Source: DP-20 sp964539925 (GTDB lineage Bacteria; Desulfobacterota; Binatia; UBA9968). From it: 59,108 bases of DNA. The number at the start of each line of letters is the position of its first letter. Positions within the stretch are counted from its first letter, which is position 1. Position numbers and translations under genes: made by a program. The DNA lies in assembly GCA_964539925.1 (NCBI GenBank), contig CAZILB010000003.1, positions 1-59,108 on the forward strand. The letters are read 5' to 3'. Positions 43,909-53,494 of the stretch are shown in pieces. The notes beneath the pieces are model-generated. The model saw only the letters and a list, made by a program, of their open reading frames with translations, made no database searches and was not told the DNA's origin.

Positions 43909-46431
43909 TTACAGGAACGCAGGACTTTCTCGACGTTCCGGATAATAGTTTTCGGGCACCTCGTCGGTAAGCCTAAATGGCAGGACCAGACTGAAGACGC
44001 TTCCGACGCCGACTTCGCTCGCCAGGCGAATATCGCCGCCCAGCGCTTTGGCCAATTTCCGGCAGAGGCACAATCCCACTCCCGTGCCGCCATAGCGCCG
44101 CGTCGAGGTTCCGTCCAGTTGGCGAAAATCCTCAAAAATGACGTTTTGATCTTCTTTTCTTATTCCGATGCCTGTGTCCGCAACGGCAATTTCCAATAGC
44201 CCGCCGGGTGTTTCGCCCCGTGTTTGGACCGAAAGTTCGATCCTTCCCTTTTCGGTAAACTTAACGGCGTTGGTCAGCAGTTCCACCAGGATCTGCTGCA
44301 GTTTTTGTCCATCGCTCTCGACGGTTTCCGGCGCCAACGCCATCTCGATGCTAAATTGGATCGGGCGCTGGCGAATAAGCCTAGGCGCTATGATCTCCAA
44401 TCCTCGGAGCATCTCCTTGAGCTGGACCGGCTCGGCCAGTGCCGATGGGTTATCCACCTCCATGCGCGAAAAATTCATCAGGTTGTCCATCAGACTTGAC
44501 AGCTCTTGGCCGTTTTCAATCATCCGGTTCAAGATTTCGCGCGCGGACAGGGGCAAATCAAACTCGCGCAACACTTCGCCGTAGCCGATGACCGTGCTAA
44601 CCGGCGTGCGCAGCTCATGGCAGATATTGGCGACGAAATCTTTCTTGATGCGATCCATCTCGCGGAGTTTGCGGTTGCTCGCCTCGGCCCTTTGATAAGC
44701 GTCGACGGATTCCTCGTAGAGCCGGCCGTTTTCAAGCGAAAGAGCCAATTGGTCGGCGAGCGTTCCGAGCAGCCGAAAATCCTCTGCGCTATACTCCCTG
44801 CCCGAGCGCTTGGCGCCGAACGCCACGACACCGTTGATCTGCCGTTCATACACGAGCGGTACCAGGAGCTCGGCTTGACAGCGATCGAAGACACGGAGCA
44901 CGGCGGTTTGTTTGCCGGCATAGCTTGGGTCATTTTTGACCTCGCCCCGGGCCACCCCGCGGTAATCCCCCGCGGACCAGATATCTTCTAGTTCAGAGGC
45001 CGGAGCGAGAATTTCCTGCAGGCCGGCGTCTACGAGGTCGGGGCCGACAACGAGCGGATGCTTCGAATCCCTGGGCTGATAGACAATGATCGCGTTTGTG
45101 ATTCCGAGGTGATGGGTGGCTCGATCGAGGAACCCCTTGGCCAAAGCTGCGGCATTGTCGAGCCGGCGCAGGTACAGACTGACCTCCTGTTGCACCTCCG
45201 CGGGATCGTACTCCTGGCGGAATATATAGCGATCCACCATTCCCTCAAGCCAACGGAGCAGAGGATTGAACAAGGCGATGACGAAGATCGAAAAGAAGAT
45301 CGGTACCAAGGGACCGCCGGCATAAGCGCCGATCCACGGCGCGAGCAGGAACGCGAGCACCGCGTAGAACGCTACTAAAGAAGCCAAGAGGGCAACCCGG
45401 CTCAGGCCGATTCTCAAGGCGTTGCCGAGATCAAATAGGCGGTATTTCAACAATGCGTAAGCGACCGATATGGGGAAAAACACCGTGGGGATCAGCGCCA
45501 GATTGTAGGCGATTTGAAAGCGCGTCGTCGCGGCCAAAACCGCCGCCAAGGCGGGCAAAAGAAATCCCAAGAGCGCGCCTACGAACATAACGCGCAAGCG
45601 CGATCGATCAAGATCGGACTCGCTCCGCCGCAGCGCCAGGCCCGTCAATACCAGGAAACTCGCGGCGCCGACAAAGATATAAATGTAATTAACGCGAAAC
45701 ACCTGAATCCAGGCCGGCAGCGGACCGAAAAACGCGGCGCTATTAAAAATTCCGAGCGCAACACCAGCGGTGTAGATCACCGCCACAAGCGACCGCCGAA
45801 CCGATGGCCTCGAGGTGCCGCCGCTCAACATCAAGGCCAGGTGAATCGCTGCGCTGGGTGTAAGGGAAAGGGCCAAGAGGCGGAGCTCCTTCGGCAGCAT
45901 GCCCTCACTCAAGAAATCGAAGGTCGTCTGGAACCAAACGAACACCGTCAACACCATGAAGCACAAAGGCAGCGCCACCGGCGACGAGGCGCGAAAGAAA
46001 TACGGCGCAACCCCAATCACCAGAAACGCCAGGCCGATGATGCTGTAAATGCCGAAGCTGAATAGCCAATCCCGCAGGGAGAAGTTTGTTGTCGGGATAC
46101 TCAACTCCAGGGCGCGCCCGTCGCGGAGCACTTGATAACGCACCGCGTCGCCGAGGGGAGTCCGCCGGACGAGATCGTAGAGTTCGCGCCGGCTGTCAAG
46201 ATCACGGCCATTGACGCGAAGGATCCGATCCAGCGATCTCAGCCCGGCATCGGCGCCCGGCCAACCGGGCAAATAATAGGGTCCGACGGTCAAATTTTCA
46301 TGGACGAAAAAACCAGGAAACGGCTGATGAATCCACCGTGCCGAAACAAAAAAGAATTGGCCGACGAGAAGAGTGCCGAGAACACCGCTGAGCACGAGCA
46401 GCAAGCATCTTGGCCAGGCGCGTTGACCCAT
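43909..46431 (-). CDS. Large membrane sensor histidine kinase (PDZ-like, multi-TM, GAF, HisKA, HATPase)
   Basis: An 840-aa hybrid-free sensor kinase. TM1 is at about 8-30 and a periplasmic PDZ-like segment (LRSLDRILRVNGRDLDSRRE) at 60-110. Seven further helices run to about 390, including LFSFGIYSIIGLAFLVIGVA. A GAF-like domain (430-590) has LLVPLVYERQINGVVAFGA. The HisKA phospho-His is in VANICHELRTPVSTVIGYGE near residue 604, followed by HATPase N-box LVELLTNAVKFTEKG, G1 VADTGIGIRKED and G2 RYGGTGVGLCLCRKLAK. GAGGAGGGATCCC precedes the ATG. No response regulator is adjacent. The signal is unknown. Confidence 0.92.
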   Translation of the reverse strand: MGQRAWPRCLLLVLSGVLGTLLVGQFFFVSARWIHQPFPGFFVHENLTVGPYYLPGWPGADAGLRSLDRILRVNGRDLDSRRELYDLVRRTPLGDAVRYQVLRDGRALELSIPTTNFSLRDWLFSFGIYSIIGLAFLVIGVAPYFFRASSPVALPLCFMVLTVFVWFQTTFDFLSEGMLPKELRLLALSLTPSAAIHLALMLSGGTSRPSVRRSLVAVIYTAGVALGIFNSAAFFGPLPAWIQVFRVNYIYIFVGAASFLVLTGLALRRSESDLDRSRLRVMFVGALLGFLLPALAAVLAATTRFQIAYNLALIPTVFFPISVAYALLKYRLFDLGNALRIGLSRVALLASLVAFYAVLAFLLAPWIGAYAGGPLVPIFFSIFVIALFNPLLRWLEGMVDRYIFRQEYDPAEVQQEVSLYLRRLDNAAALAKGFLDRATHHLGITNAIIVYQPRDSKHPLVVGPDLVDAGLQEILAPASELEDIWSAGDYRGVARGEVKNDPSYAGKQTAVLRVFDRCQAELLVPLVYERQINGVVAFGAKRSGREYSAEDFRLLGTLADQLALSLENGRLYEESVDAYQRAEASNRKLREMDRIKKDFVANICHELRTPVSTVIGYGEVLREFDLPLSAREILNRMIENGQELSSLMDNLMNFSRMEVDNPSALAEPVQLKEMLRGLEIIAPRLIRQRPIQFSIEMALAPETVESDGQKLQQILVELLTNAVKFTEKGRIELSVQTRGETPGGLLEIAVADTGIGIRKEDQNVIFEDFRQLDGTSTRRYGGTGVGLCLCRKLAKALGGDIRLASEVGVGSVFSLVLPFRLTDEVPENYYPERRESPAFL

Positions 46432-46582
46432 GGGATCCCTCCTCGCAAGCGAGCCTTCAACCCACCCGCATCTATCAAGCCGAGTCGAAGGCTGTCAAGG
46501 CGGCGGGAAAATTGAGTACTCCCATGACCGTCGAATCGCAGCCCTAAATCGCAGACGCACCGGTCCGTCTCATCCAGCGCTT

Positions 46583-47107
46583 CTACACCTTGGCAATGAT
46601 TTCGCTCGGCAGCACCAGGCGCGTCTCACGTCCGAGAATCTCCAAGAGAACCGCCACGCGTTCGCTGCCTTTGAGCTGGCCTTGAAACACCGCTTCGAGG
46701 CCGGCAAACGGCCCTTCTTGGATGCGCACGACATCGCCGGGTTTCGCCGCCACCGGATCGATCGCCGCAACACCGTCCGGACAGCGTCCCCGCAGGGATT
46801 GAATAATTTCGTCGCCGACTTCCGCCACGCGGTTGCCGAAGGTTAGAAAATCCTTTACGCCCGGCGAATAGCGCACGGCCTTGCCGGAGATAAGCATATC
46901 CAACCGGCAAAAAAGGTAGCCGGGAAAAAGCGGCGCCAATACCCATTGAAAACGGCTACCGATGCGCCGCCGCGTACGCATCCACGGCAGAAACGCTTCC
47001 AGCCCCAAATTCTTGAGCCGTCTCTCCGCCTCTCTTTCCCGATTGACTTTGCTTCGAATCGCGTACCATCGCAAGCCGGGTTCGAACTGCAAAGATGCCT
47101 GTGTCAT
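46583..47107 (-). CDS. NusG/RfaH-family transcription antitermination protein
   Basis: A 174-aa NusG paralogue. The NGN domain opens RWYAIRSKVNREREAERRLK and has FQWVLAPLFPGYLFCRLDM; the KOW domain has KPGDVVRIQEGPFAGLEAVF. Such specialised NusG proteins (LoaP, RfaH, UpxY) act on long operons, often for polysaccharide or secondary metabolism, with an operon usually nearby. No such operon is seen here. The linker and domains appear intact. It is 151 bp upstream of the histidine kinase gene on the same strand. Confidence 0.88.
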   Translation of the reverse strand: MTQASLQFEPGLRWYAIRSKVNREREAERRLKNLGLEAFLPWMRTRRRIGSRFQWVLAPLFPGYLFCRLDMLISGKAVRYSPGVKDFLTFGNRVAEVGDEIIQSLRGRCPDGVAAIDPVAAKPGDVVRIQEGPFAGLEAVFQGQLKGSERVAVLLEILGRETRLVLPSEIIAKV

Positions 47108-47230
47108 TGTTTTAATGTCCCGTGTTCATATCGTTAATAGTCGTCGCCCAATCAGGGAGTTTAGCACGAGCATGTTTTGCATGGCAAAAATGCGCGGCGC
47201 AAAGCCCGCTTCCTTCCCCGGGGAAATTTC

Positions 47231-47259
47231 TTGACTTTCGGGGAAAATAACGGTTCAAT
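47231..47259 (+). promoter_or_regulatory. Candidate promoter before the small ORF and prkA operon
   Basis: TTGACT at 47231-47236, a 17-nt spacer and TTCAAT at 47254-47259 lie about 100 bp before the small ORF. The -10 box matches four of six positions, so the call is tentative. The interval 47108-47606 has no other gene than the small ORF. Confidence 0.4.
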
Positions 47260-47360
47260 ACTGTCAGCACGGCATCGGTGAATGAACATCGGGTCATATT
47301 GATCGTCTAACGATTGGAAGGGCTAAGGGCTAGCCGACCACAACGAAACAAGGAGGTCGC

Positions 47361-47450
47361 ATGCAAGCCGCAAAATTCACCAAGTTCACCGCCGCTCCCC
47401 GCGTCCCGGCTTCTGCCGCCTCTAGCCGCTGTTTGCTCCGCATAAGGTGA
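47361..47450 (+). CDS. Possible 29-aa leader or small protein
   Basis: ATG at 47361 with a near-perfect AGGAGG four bases upstream opens a 29-codon frame, MQAAKFTKFTAAPRVPASAA and on to RCLLRIR. The product is basic and has no recognised motif. It lies 156 bp before prkA, so a leader peptide or stress-induced microprotein is possible. The ribosome site is the main evidence. Confidence 0.4.
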   Translation: MQAAKFTKFTAAPRVPASAASSRCLLRIR

Positions 47451-47566
47451 TGCACGCAAGAAGCGAAGTGCGTTCGATCCTGTCACGTTTATTTCTAAAT
47501 TTACGCTGCTTCGATATTTTGCCAGTGCGCGCTGCGCTTCGTCCCGTTTGCTCGACCGTCGTAATA

Positions 47567-47582
47567 CGCTTTGATCAAAGCG
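47567..47582. promoter_or_regulatory. Perfect 16-bp palindrome upstream of prkA, candidate operator
   Basis: CGCTTTGATCAAAGCG is a perfect palindrome ending 24 bp before the prkA ATG, between the small ORF and the ribosome site AAGGGAGG. A dimeric regulator could bind here. No binding protein is known from the window. Confidence 0.55.
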
Positions 47583-47606
47583 ATTCCACTAAGGGAGGCT
47601 GTTGGA

Positions 47607-49541
47607 ATGGACCATAACAAGGACTTCGAAAAACTGATCAAGTCCGACCGGGACTTGCACCAAAGCGGTGCTTGGAAAGGCAACCTGCTCGGTTACCTCG
47701 AAAAGGTCAGAAGCGATCCATCGATCGCCAAGCTCGCTCATGCCCGTCTCTACGATGTCATTATCAAAGCCGGCGCCCGCGACATTCACGAAGACCGTGA
47801 TCCCCGAGTCAAGCGCCTCTACAAAGACGAATCGGTAAAACTTTACAACTTCTTCTCGGACGAATTTTTCGGCATCGAGAAAACCATCGCGCACATCGTA
47901 CGTTACCTGCACGCCGCATCCCTCAAGGGCGAAGAGAGCCGCCAGGTGCTTTACCTGATGGGGCCGGTCGGCTCGGGCAAAAGCTCCCTGGTGGAAAAAC
48001 TCCACCGCGGCCTGGAGGAGTCCGAACCGATTTACGCCATCGAGGGCTGCCCGATGTTCGAGCAGCCCTTGCACCTGATCCCGCGTCATTTGCGCAAGGA
48101 GTTCGAAAAGATGCTCGGCCTCCACATCGAGGGCGATCTTTGTCCCGTGTGCCGATACCGGCTGCAGCACGACTATGCGGGCAAGTATGAAGAATTCCCC
48201 GTTGTCACCGTGGAGTTTTCCAAGCGTGCGCGCGTCGGTATCGGCGTCGTGCCGCCCGTGGACCCCAACAACCAGGACACCTCGGTCTTGATCGGCAGTG
48301 AGGATATTTCCAAGCTCGACCTCTATTCGGAAGGCGATCCGCGCGTGCTCGAGCTTAACGGCGCGCTGAACGTCGGCAATCGCGGCATCGTCGAGTTTAT
48401 TGAAGTATTTAAAAACGAAATTGAGTATCTGCACTGCATGATCACGGCGACGCAGGAAAAAGTCGTGCCCGCGCCGGGGCGTCACGGGCTGGTGTACGTC
48501 GACACGGTGATCGTCGCCCACTCCAACGAGGCGGAATGGCAGAAATTCAAAGCCGATCACACCAACGAGGCGATTCTCGACCGGATCGTCGTCATCCGCG
48601 TACCTTATAACTTGCGGCTCTCGGAAGAAGTAAAAATCTACCAGAAAATTATCCGCAATTCGGACTTCCGCGCCCATGTGTCGCCCCACACACTGGAAAT
48701 TGCGTCCATGTTCGCGATTCTGTCGCGGCTTGAGCCCACGGCCAAGTGCGATCTCATGACCAAGCTCAAACTCTATAACGGCGAAGAAGTCGTCGAGAAA
48801 GGCCGGACGAAAAAAGTCGATGTGCAGGAGCTGCGCGACGCCTCCAAACGCGAAGGGATGTCCGGCATCTCGACGCGCTTTATCATGAAGGCGCTGGATA
48901 ACGCCCTATCGGACAACACTGCCGGCAACTGCATCAATCCGATCAACGTGCGGGAAGCCCTGATTAATATGGTCAAGGACGCGGACCTGCCCGACGATAC
49001 CCGCAAGCAATACCTGGAGTTCCTCCAGGATACGCTGCACAAGGAATATCTGGAGGTTCTCGAAAAAGAGATCACCCGCGCTTTCGTCTACTCCTACCAG
49101 GAGCAGGCCGAAACGCTGTTCCAGAACTACTTGGATCACGCCGAGGCCTACGTCAACAAGAGCAAGGTCAAAGACCGCAACACCAAGGAGGAGCTGACGC
49201 CTGACGAGGGCTTCATGAAATCCATCGAAGAACAGATCGCCATTATTGGATCGGCCGCCGACGGCTTCCGCCAGGAGGTCATCGCCTATCTATGGGCGGC
49301 TAACCGCCGCGGCGAAAAGATCGATTATCGGAGCTACGAGCCGCTCAAAGAAGCCGTCGAGAAGAAACTGGTGACATCCGTGCGCGACCTGAGCCGGGTG
49401 ATCACCAAAGCTCGCATGCGCGACGAAGAGCAATCGGAGAAATATGACGCCATGGTGAAAAACCTGCTCGAAAACGGCTATTGCGCGAGCTGCGTCGACG
49501 TGGTGCTCAAGTACGCCGCCAATAATCTCTGGAAAGACTGA
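47607..49541 (+). CDS. prkA: PrkA-family AAA+ serine protein kinase
   Basis: A 644-aa protein of the PrkA (YeaG) family. The Walker A motif is LMGPVGSGKSSLVEKLH and further AAA features follow in YAIEGCPMFEQPLHLIP. The PrkA C-terminal region is intact. YeaG acts as a Ser/Thr kinase or AAA+ protease-like protein in stationary-phase and nutrient-stress responses. A CxxC pair is visible in DLCPVCRYRL. The ATG at 47607 with AAGGGAGG upstream is in the longer frame but best placed. It is the first gene of prkA-yeaH-spoVR, a known conserved trio. Confidence 0.95.
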   Translation: MDHNKDFEKLIKSDRDLHQSGAWKGNLLGYLEKVRSDPSIAKLAHARLYDVIIKAGARDIHEDRDPRVKRLYKDESVKLYNFFSDEFFGIEKTIAHIVRYLHAASLKGEESRQVLYLMGPVGSGKSSLVEKLHRGLEESEPIYAIEGCPMFEQPLHLIPRHLRKEFEKMLGLHIEGDLCPVCRYRLQHDYAGKYEEFPVVTVEFSKRARVGIGVVPPVDPNNQDTSVLIGSEDISKLDLYSEGDPRVLELNGALNVGNRGIVEFIEVFKNEIEYLHCMITATQEKVVPAPGRHGLVYVDTVIVAHSNEAEWQKFKADHTNEAILDRIVVIRVPYNLRLSEEVKIYQKIIRNSDFRAHVSPHTLEIASMFAILSRLEPTAKCDLMTKLKLYNGEEVVEKGRTKKVDVQELRDASKREGMSGISTRFIMKALDNALSDNTAGNCINPINVREALINMVKDADLPDDTRKQYLEFLQDTLHKEYLEVLEKEITRAFVYSYQEQAETLFQNYLDHAEAYVNKSKVKDRNTKEELTPDEGFMKSIEEQIAIIGSAADGFRQEVIAYLWAANRRGEKIDYRSYEPLKEAVEKKLVTSVRDLSRVITKARMRDEEQSEKYDAMVKNLLENGYCASCVDVVLKYAANNLWKD

Positions 49542-49588
49542 GGCCGGGGCTCCCTCGAGGCTTTTCATGAATCAAAGGTGAGATCGCC

Positions 49589-50770
49589 GTGAACACGATC
49601 TTCCGGCCCTACAACCCCTCTTCCGGCCAGCGCAGCGACCGCAGCGCGTCGGATCGCCTGCGCCATCGGCAAAAAATCCGCGAGGCGATCCGCAACAACA
49701 TCAGCGATATCATCGCCGAAGAGTCGATTATCGGCAAAGACCACAACCGGATCATCAAGGTTCCCATCCGCGGCGTGCGCGAATACCGTTTTGTTTACGG
49801 CGACAACGCCCCCGGCGTCGGCCAGGGCGGTGACGGCGAGCCGCAGCCGGGCCAGATCGTCGGCCAGGGAAAGGACGGCAAGGCGGGCCAGCAGGCCGGC
49901 GACCGTCCCGGCGTCGACTACTACGAAACCGACGTAAGCCTCGATGAGCTGATCGACCTGATGTTCGAGGATCTGGAGCTGCCCGACCTTGAACGCAAGC
50001 GGCTGCGGCAGGTGGAGATCGAGCGGCAATACCGCCACAAGGGCTATCGCCGCAAAGGCATCCGCGTTCGACTGGATAAGAAGCGCACGGCGCGCTCGCG
50101 GGTGAAGCGAAAAATGGCGACCCAGCGCCTGCACCTGCCGGCATCCAAAAGCGGCCGCTTTCCGTTTCACCAGGATGATTTGCGCTACCACCGCACGATC
50201 ACCGACACGCGCCAGGAATCCAACGCCGTCGTGCTCTGCATCATGGATACGTCGGGCTCCATGGATACCATGAAGAAATATCTGGCGCGCAGCTTTTTCT
50301 TCCTGTTATACCGGTTTATTTGCACACGTTACCAAAACGTGGAGATCGTTTTCATCGCCCATCACACCGAGGCTCAGGAAGTCACCGAGGAAGAGTTTTT
50401 TCATAAAGGCGAATCCGGCGGCACGTTCATTTCTTCCGGCTACAACAAGGCGCTGGAGATTATCGACCAACGCTACCATCCCGGGCTTTGGAATGTTTAC
50501 GTTTTTCACTGCTCCGACGGCGACAACTTCGAATCGGACAACCCGGCGGCGCTCAAGGCCGCTCAGGAGCTCGCGCGAGCGTCCAATCTTTTCGGCTACG
50601 GCGAAATCAAACCGCTCGGCTCCGGCTACTACGGCAGCAGCATGATCACGTTTTTTACCCAGCTCAATGAACCCAACTTTCAAACCGTGCAAATTCAGAA
50701 GAAAGAAGACATCTGGACGTCGTTCAAAAGTTTCCTGGCGAAGGATCGAGCCGGTGAGGACGCCGCATAA
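49589..50770 (+). CDS. yeaH: YeaH/YhbH (DUF444) family VWA-like protein
   Basis: A 393-aa DUF444 protein with a von Willebrand A-type motif, MDTSGSMDTMKKYLAR (D-x-S-x-S), which would bind a metal. The N-terminal part begins NTIFRPYNPSSGQRSDRSAS, and a glycine-rich linker (GDNAPGVGQGGDGEPQPGQI) is seen. Start is GTG at 49589 with AAGGTGAG upstream. It always travels with prkA and spoVR and is thought to act with PrkA in stress response; the biochemistry is not resolved. The stop at 50770 is 10 bp before the spoVR ATG. Confidence 0.93.
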   Translation: MNTIFRPYNPSSGQRSDRSASDRLRHRQKIREAIRNNISDIIAEESIIGKDHNRIIKVPIRGVREYRFVYGDNAPGVGQGGDGEPQPGQIVGQGKDGKAGQQAGDRPGVDYYETDVSLDELIDLMFEDLELPDLERKRLRQVEIERQYRHKGYRRKGIRVRLDKKRTARSRVKRKMATQRLHLPASKSGRFPFHQDDLRYHRTITDTRQESNAVVLCIMDTSGSMDTMKKYLARSFFFLLYRFICTRYQNVEIVFIAHHTEAQEVTEEEFFHKGESGGTFISSGYNKALEIIDQRYHPGLWNVYVFHCSDGDNFESDNPAALKAAQELARASNLFGYGEIKPLGSGYYGSSMITFFTQLNEPNFQTVQIQKKEDIWTSFKSFLAKDRAGEDAA

Positions 50771-50780
50771 TCGCAAGATC

Positions 50781-52214
50781 ATGGCTGCTGTGTACGATCT
50801 CGAAGATCTCCGCCGGTGGAACGACCGCATCGTCGATTTGGTTCAACACTTCGGCCTCGATCCTTTTCCGCAGGAATTCGAGCTCTGCGATCACGAAGAC
50901 ATGCTCTCGTACATGGTGTATTCGGGCATGCCGTCGCACTACCCGCACTGGTCCTACGGCAAGGGCTTTGAGCGCTTGAAGACCCTTTACGATTACGGCG
51001 TCAGCGGTTTGCCTTATGAAATGGTGATCAATTCCAATCCGTCCATCGCTTACCTCATGCGCGACAACAGCCTGGCGCTGCAAGTCCTGACCATCGCCCA
51101 CGTCTACGGCCACAACGATTTCTTTAAGAACAATTTCACCTTCCGGAGCACCCGGGCGGAATATACCATCGAGACATTCAAGAGCCACGCCAATCGCGTG
51201 CGCCACTATGTAGAAGATCCCAGCATCGGCCTGGAAAAGGTCGAACCCCTAATCGACGCCGCTCACGCCATTTCCCTTCAGTGCCGGCGCAATCTGGCAA
51301 TCCGCAAAACCACCGCCGCTGAGGAGATCCAGAGGAAGATCGACGAGGCCACACCGGCCGCCGATCCCTTCAGCGCGATTCATCGGCGGCCTGACCGGCC
51401 CGAGCAGGATCTTAGCAAAGTTCCGCTTTACCCGGACGAGGACCTCTTGATCTTCATCCGCGACCACAATCCCAACCTCGCCGAGTGGGCCAGAGATCTG
51501 TTGACCATCGTGCATGAAGAAGCGCAGTACTTCGTGCCGCAGGTTGAAACCAAGATCATGAACGAAGGTTGGGCGAGCTTCTGGCACAAGCGCATACTCG
51601 ACGCTCTCAACCTTCCCCAGGATCTCCATCTCGAGTTTCTCGTGCGACATACCCAGGTGCTGCGCCCCTCTCCCGGAAGCCTCAATCCCTACCATGTCGG
51701 CATGAAAATCTGGGAAGACATCGAGAAACGCTGGAACTCTCCCAGCGAAAAGGACCGAGAAGAGTTCGGCCCGCGAACCAAAAGCGCCAGCGAAAAGTTA
51801 TTCGAAGTCCGAGAGGTGGAGCGCGACGCTTCGTTTCTGCGCCGATACCTGACCGAAGACCTGATCCGCGAGCTCAATTTGTTCGAATACAAAACGCGTG
51901 GCAACGAGCAGGTGGTGACCCGCGTCGCCGACCAGGACAATTGGAAGCAAATCAAAGAGACGCTCATTCAGAACGTCGGTACGGGCACCATCCCGGTGAT
52001 CAAAGTCATCGATTCGGACTATAAGAAAAACCGCACCCTGCTCCTCAAGCACGATCACGATGGGCGCGACCTCCAGCTCGAGTACGCCGAGAAAACCCTG
52101 CAATTCATCCAGCAGCTCTGGGATCACGACGTCGCCCTTGAAACCGTCATCGAACAGCGCCCCATCTTGCTCTCATTCGCCGACAACAAGTTGACGATCA
52201 AGCAGTCTGTCTAA
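50781..52214 (+). CDS. spoVR: SpoVR family protein
   Basis: A 477-aa SpoVR/YcgB protein. Family marks include YMVYSGMPSHYPHWSYGKGF, LTIAHVYGHNDFFKNN with paired His, and TKIMNEGWASFWHKRIL. In Bacillus the homologue affects spore cortex formation; in Gram-negative bacteria it goes with PrkA and YeaH under stress. The ATG at 50781 has a weak ribosome site, and a GTG at 50754 overlapping yeaH is an alternative. The 10-bp spacing after yeaH indicates one transcript. Confidence 0.94.
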   Translation: MAAVYDLEDLRRWNDRIVDLVQHFGLDPFPQEFELCDHEDMLSYMVYSGMPSHYPHWSYGKGFERLKTLYDYGVSGLPYEMVINSNPSIAYLMRDNSLALQVLTIAHVYGHNDFFKNNFTFRSTRAEYTIETFKSHANRVRHYVEDPSIGLEKVEPLIDAAHAISLQCRRNLAIRKTTAAEEIQRKIDEATPAADPFSAIHRRPDRPEQDLSKVPLYPDEDLLIFIRDHNPNLAEWARDLLTIVHEEAQYFVPQVETKIMNEGWASFWHKRILDALNLPQDLHLEFLVRHTQVLRPSPGSLNPYHVGMKIWEDIEKRWNSPSEKDREEFGPRTKSASEKLFEVREVERDASFLRRYLTEDLIRELNLFEYKTRGNEQVVTRVADQDNWKQIKETLIQNVGTGTIPVIKVIDSDYKKNRTLLLKHDHDGRDLQLEYAEKTLQFIQQLWDHDVALETVIEQRPILLSFADNKLTIKQSV

Positions 52215-52297
52215 ACATCGTTCTTTCCCGCCCGAAGCCTACGTCCGCTTGCCAAACCGCGAGCCTCGTGCGACTAATTTGCGGTAGAAGTCACGTG

Positions 52298-53413
52298 ATG
52301 TCCAACACCCAAATGATCGCCGCCCTGCGGCAGTGCCTGTCCAATCCGCTCGCCGCCTCGGCGGTCGGCGACGCCGCAATCGCTGGAATTGTCGGCGACA
52401 GTCCTTCGCAATACTCAAAGAGCCCGACATTGTGGAATACCGCTTTTCGACACTTGGGTATAAACGCGGTATACCTCGCTTTCGACGTTGACGAGGCCCA
52501 TATCGGCCCGATCCTGGCCATCCTCAAAGATTCGGAGCGATTCCTTGGCGTTAATGTCACCGTGCCGCACAAGGTTCGGGTGATCGACTTCCTCGACGAA
52601 CTCGATGCCGGCGCGAAGCGCATCGGGGCGGTCAATACCATCGTGCGCACGGCTCGGGGGCGCCTGATCGGTTACAACACCGACGGCGAGGGTTTTGTCG
52701 ATAGCCTGCTCACGCGCCAGCCGGACCGCGCCGCAAGCTTCATCCCCTCGCTCCGAGGCATGAATGTTTTGCTTCTGGGCGCCGGAGGATCCGCTCGCGC
52801 GGTGGCGTACCACGTAGCCGATTTGCTCGGTGAGGGACGGCTCTTTATCAGCAACCGAACCTTTGAACACGCGGCTTCGCTGGCCGCCGATGTTGACAAC
52901 CGCGGCGGCCATGCTCTCGCGATTCACGAAGCGGAGATCCCAGGGTATGCGCCCCGAGCCGGTGTGATCATCAACAGCACCACCAAGGGCCAGGGCGGGT
53001 TGCGAAAATTATCCGGCAATAAGGTGATCTGCTTGGAACCCTATTCCTCTCTGGCCCCTGCCGATCCTCCGGCGTTTTCCGAAACAGAATTGGCAAAAAC
53101 CGGCTCTTCAAGCCCCTGGCCGGCGGCTGCACGGGCGGATATCGAAGCCAACAACAACGCGTCGATAACGCTCGCCAAGTCGATCCCGCGCTCGGTCGCT
53201 TTCTACGACCTGATCTATCATCCCGAAGAGACGGTCTTCCTGCGCCACGGCCGGCTCACCGGCCATCGGACGATGAACGGCAAAGCCATGATCGTCAATC
53301 AAGCCGTGATCGCATTCTGCAAACGAATCTGTCTTACGGAACTCAGGTCGAGAAACCTCGACATACCCGACATTCACGAACAGATATTGGAAGTCATGTA
53401 CCGGGCCTGGTAG
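52298..53413 (+). CDS. aroE: Shikimate dehydrogenase family protein (AroE-like, long)
   Basis: A 371-aa AroE-fold protein. The substrate site is in SKSPTLWNTAFRHLGI and VNVTVPHKVRVIDFLDEL (catalytic Lys), with KRIGAVNTIVRT and GYNTDGEGF. The NADP-binding turn is LLGAGGSARAVAYHVADLL. The C-terminal half is longer than usual, by about 80-90 residues, and the expected NATPxGM motif reads NSTTKGQGG. It may thus be a divergent AroE or a quinate/aminoshikimate dehydrogenase. The ATG at 52298 lacks a strong ribosome site. It is 83 bp after spoVR and may be an independent unit. Confidence 0.85.
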   Translation: MSNTQMIAALRQCLSNPLAASAVGDAAIAGIVGDSPSQYSKSPTLWNTAFRHLGINAVYLAFDVDEAHIGPILAILKDSERFLGVNVTVPHKVRVIDFLDELDAGAKRIGAVNTIVRTARGRLIGYNTDGEGFVDSLLTRQPDRAASFIPSLRGMNVLLLGAGGSARAVAYHVADLLGEGRLFISNRTFEHAASLAADVDNRGGHALAIHEAEIPGYAPRAGVIINSTTKGQGGLRKLSGNKVICLEPYSSLAPADPPAFSETELAKTGSSSPWPAAARADIEANNNASITLAKSIPRSVAFYDLIYHPEETVFLRHGRLTGHRTMNGKAMIVNQAVIAFCKRICLTELRSRNLDIPDIHEQILEVMYRAW

Positions 53414-53494
53414 TCGATTCATAGACCCGGTCAACGGAAGTCCTCACGGCAGGAGACGCGGCGGTCACAGAGCTTTACTTGTGGAAGATCTGCC

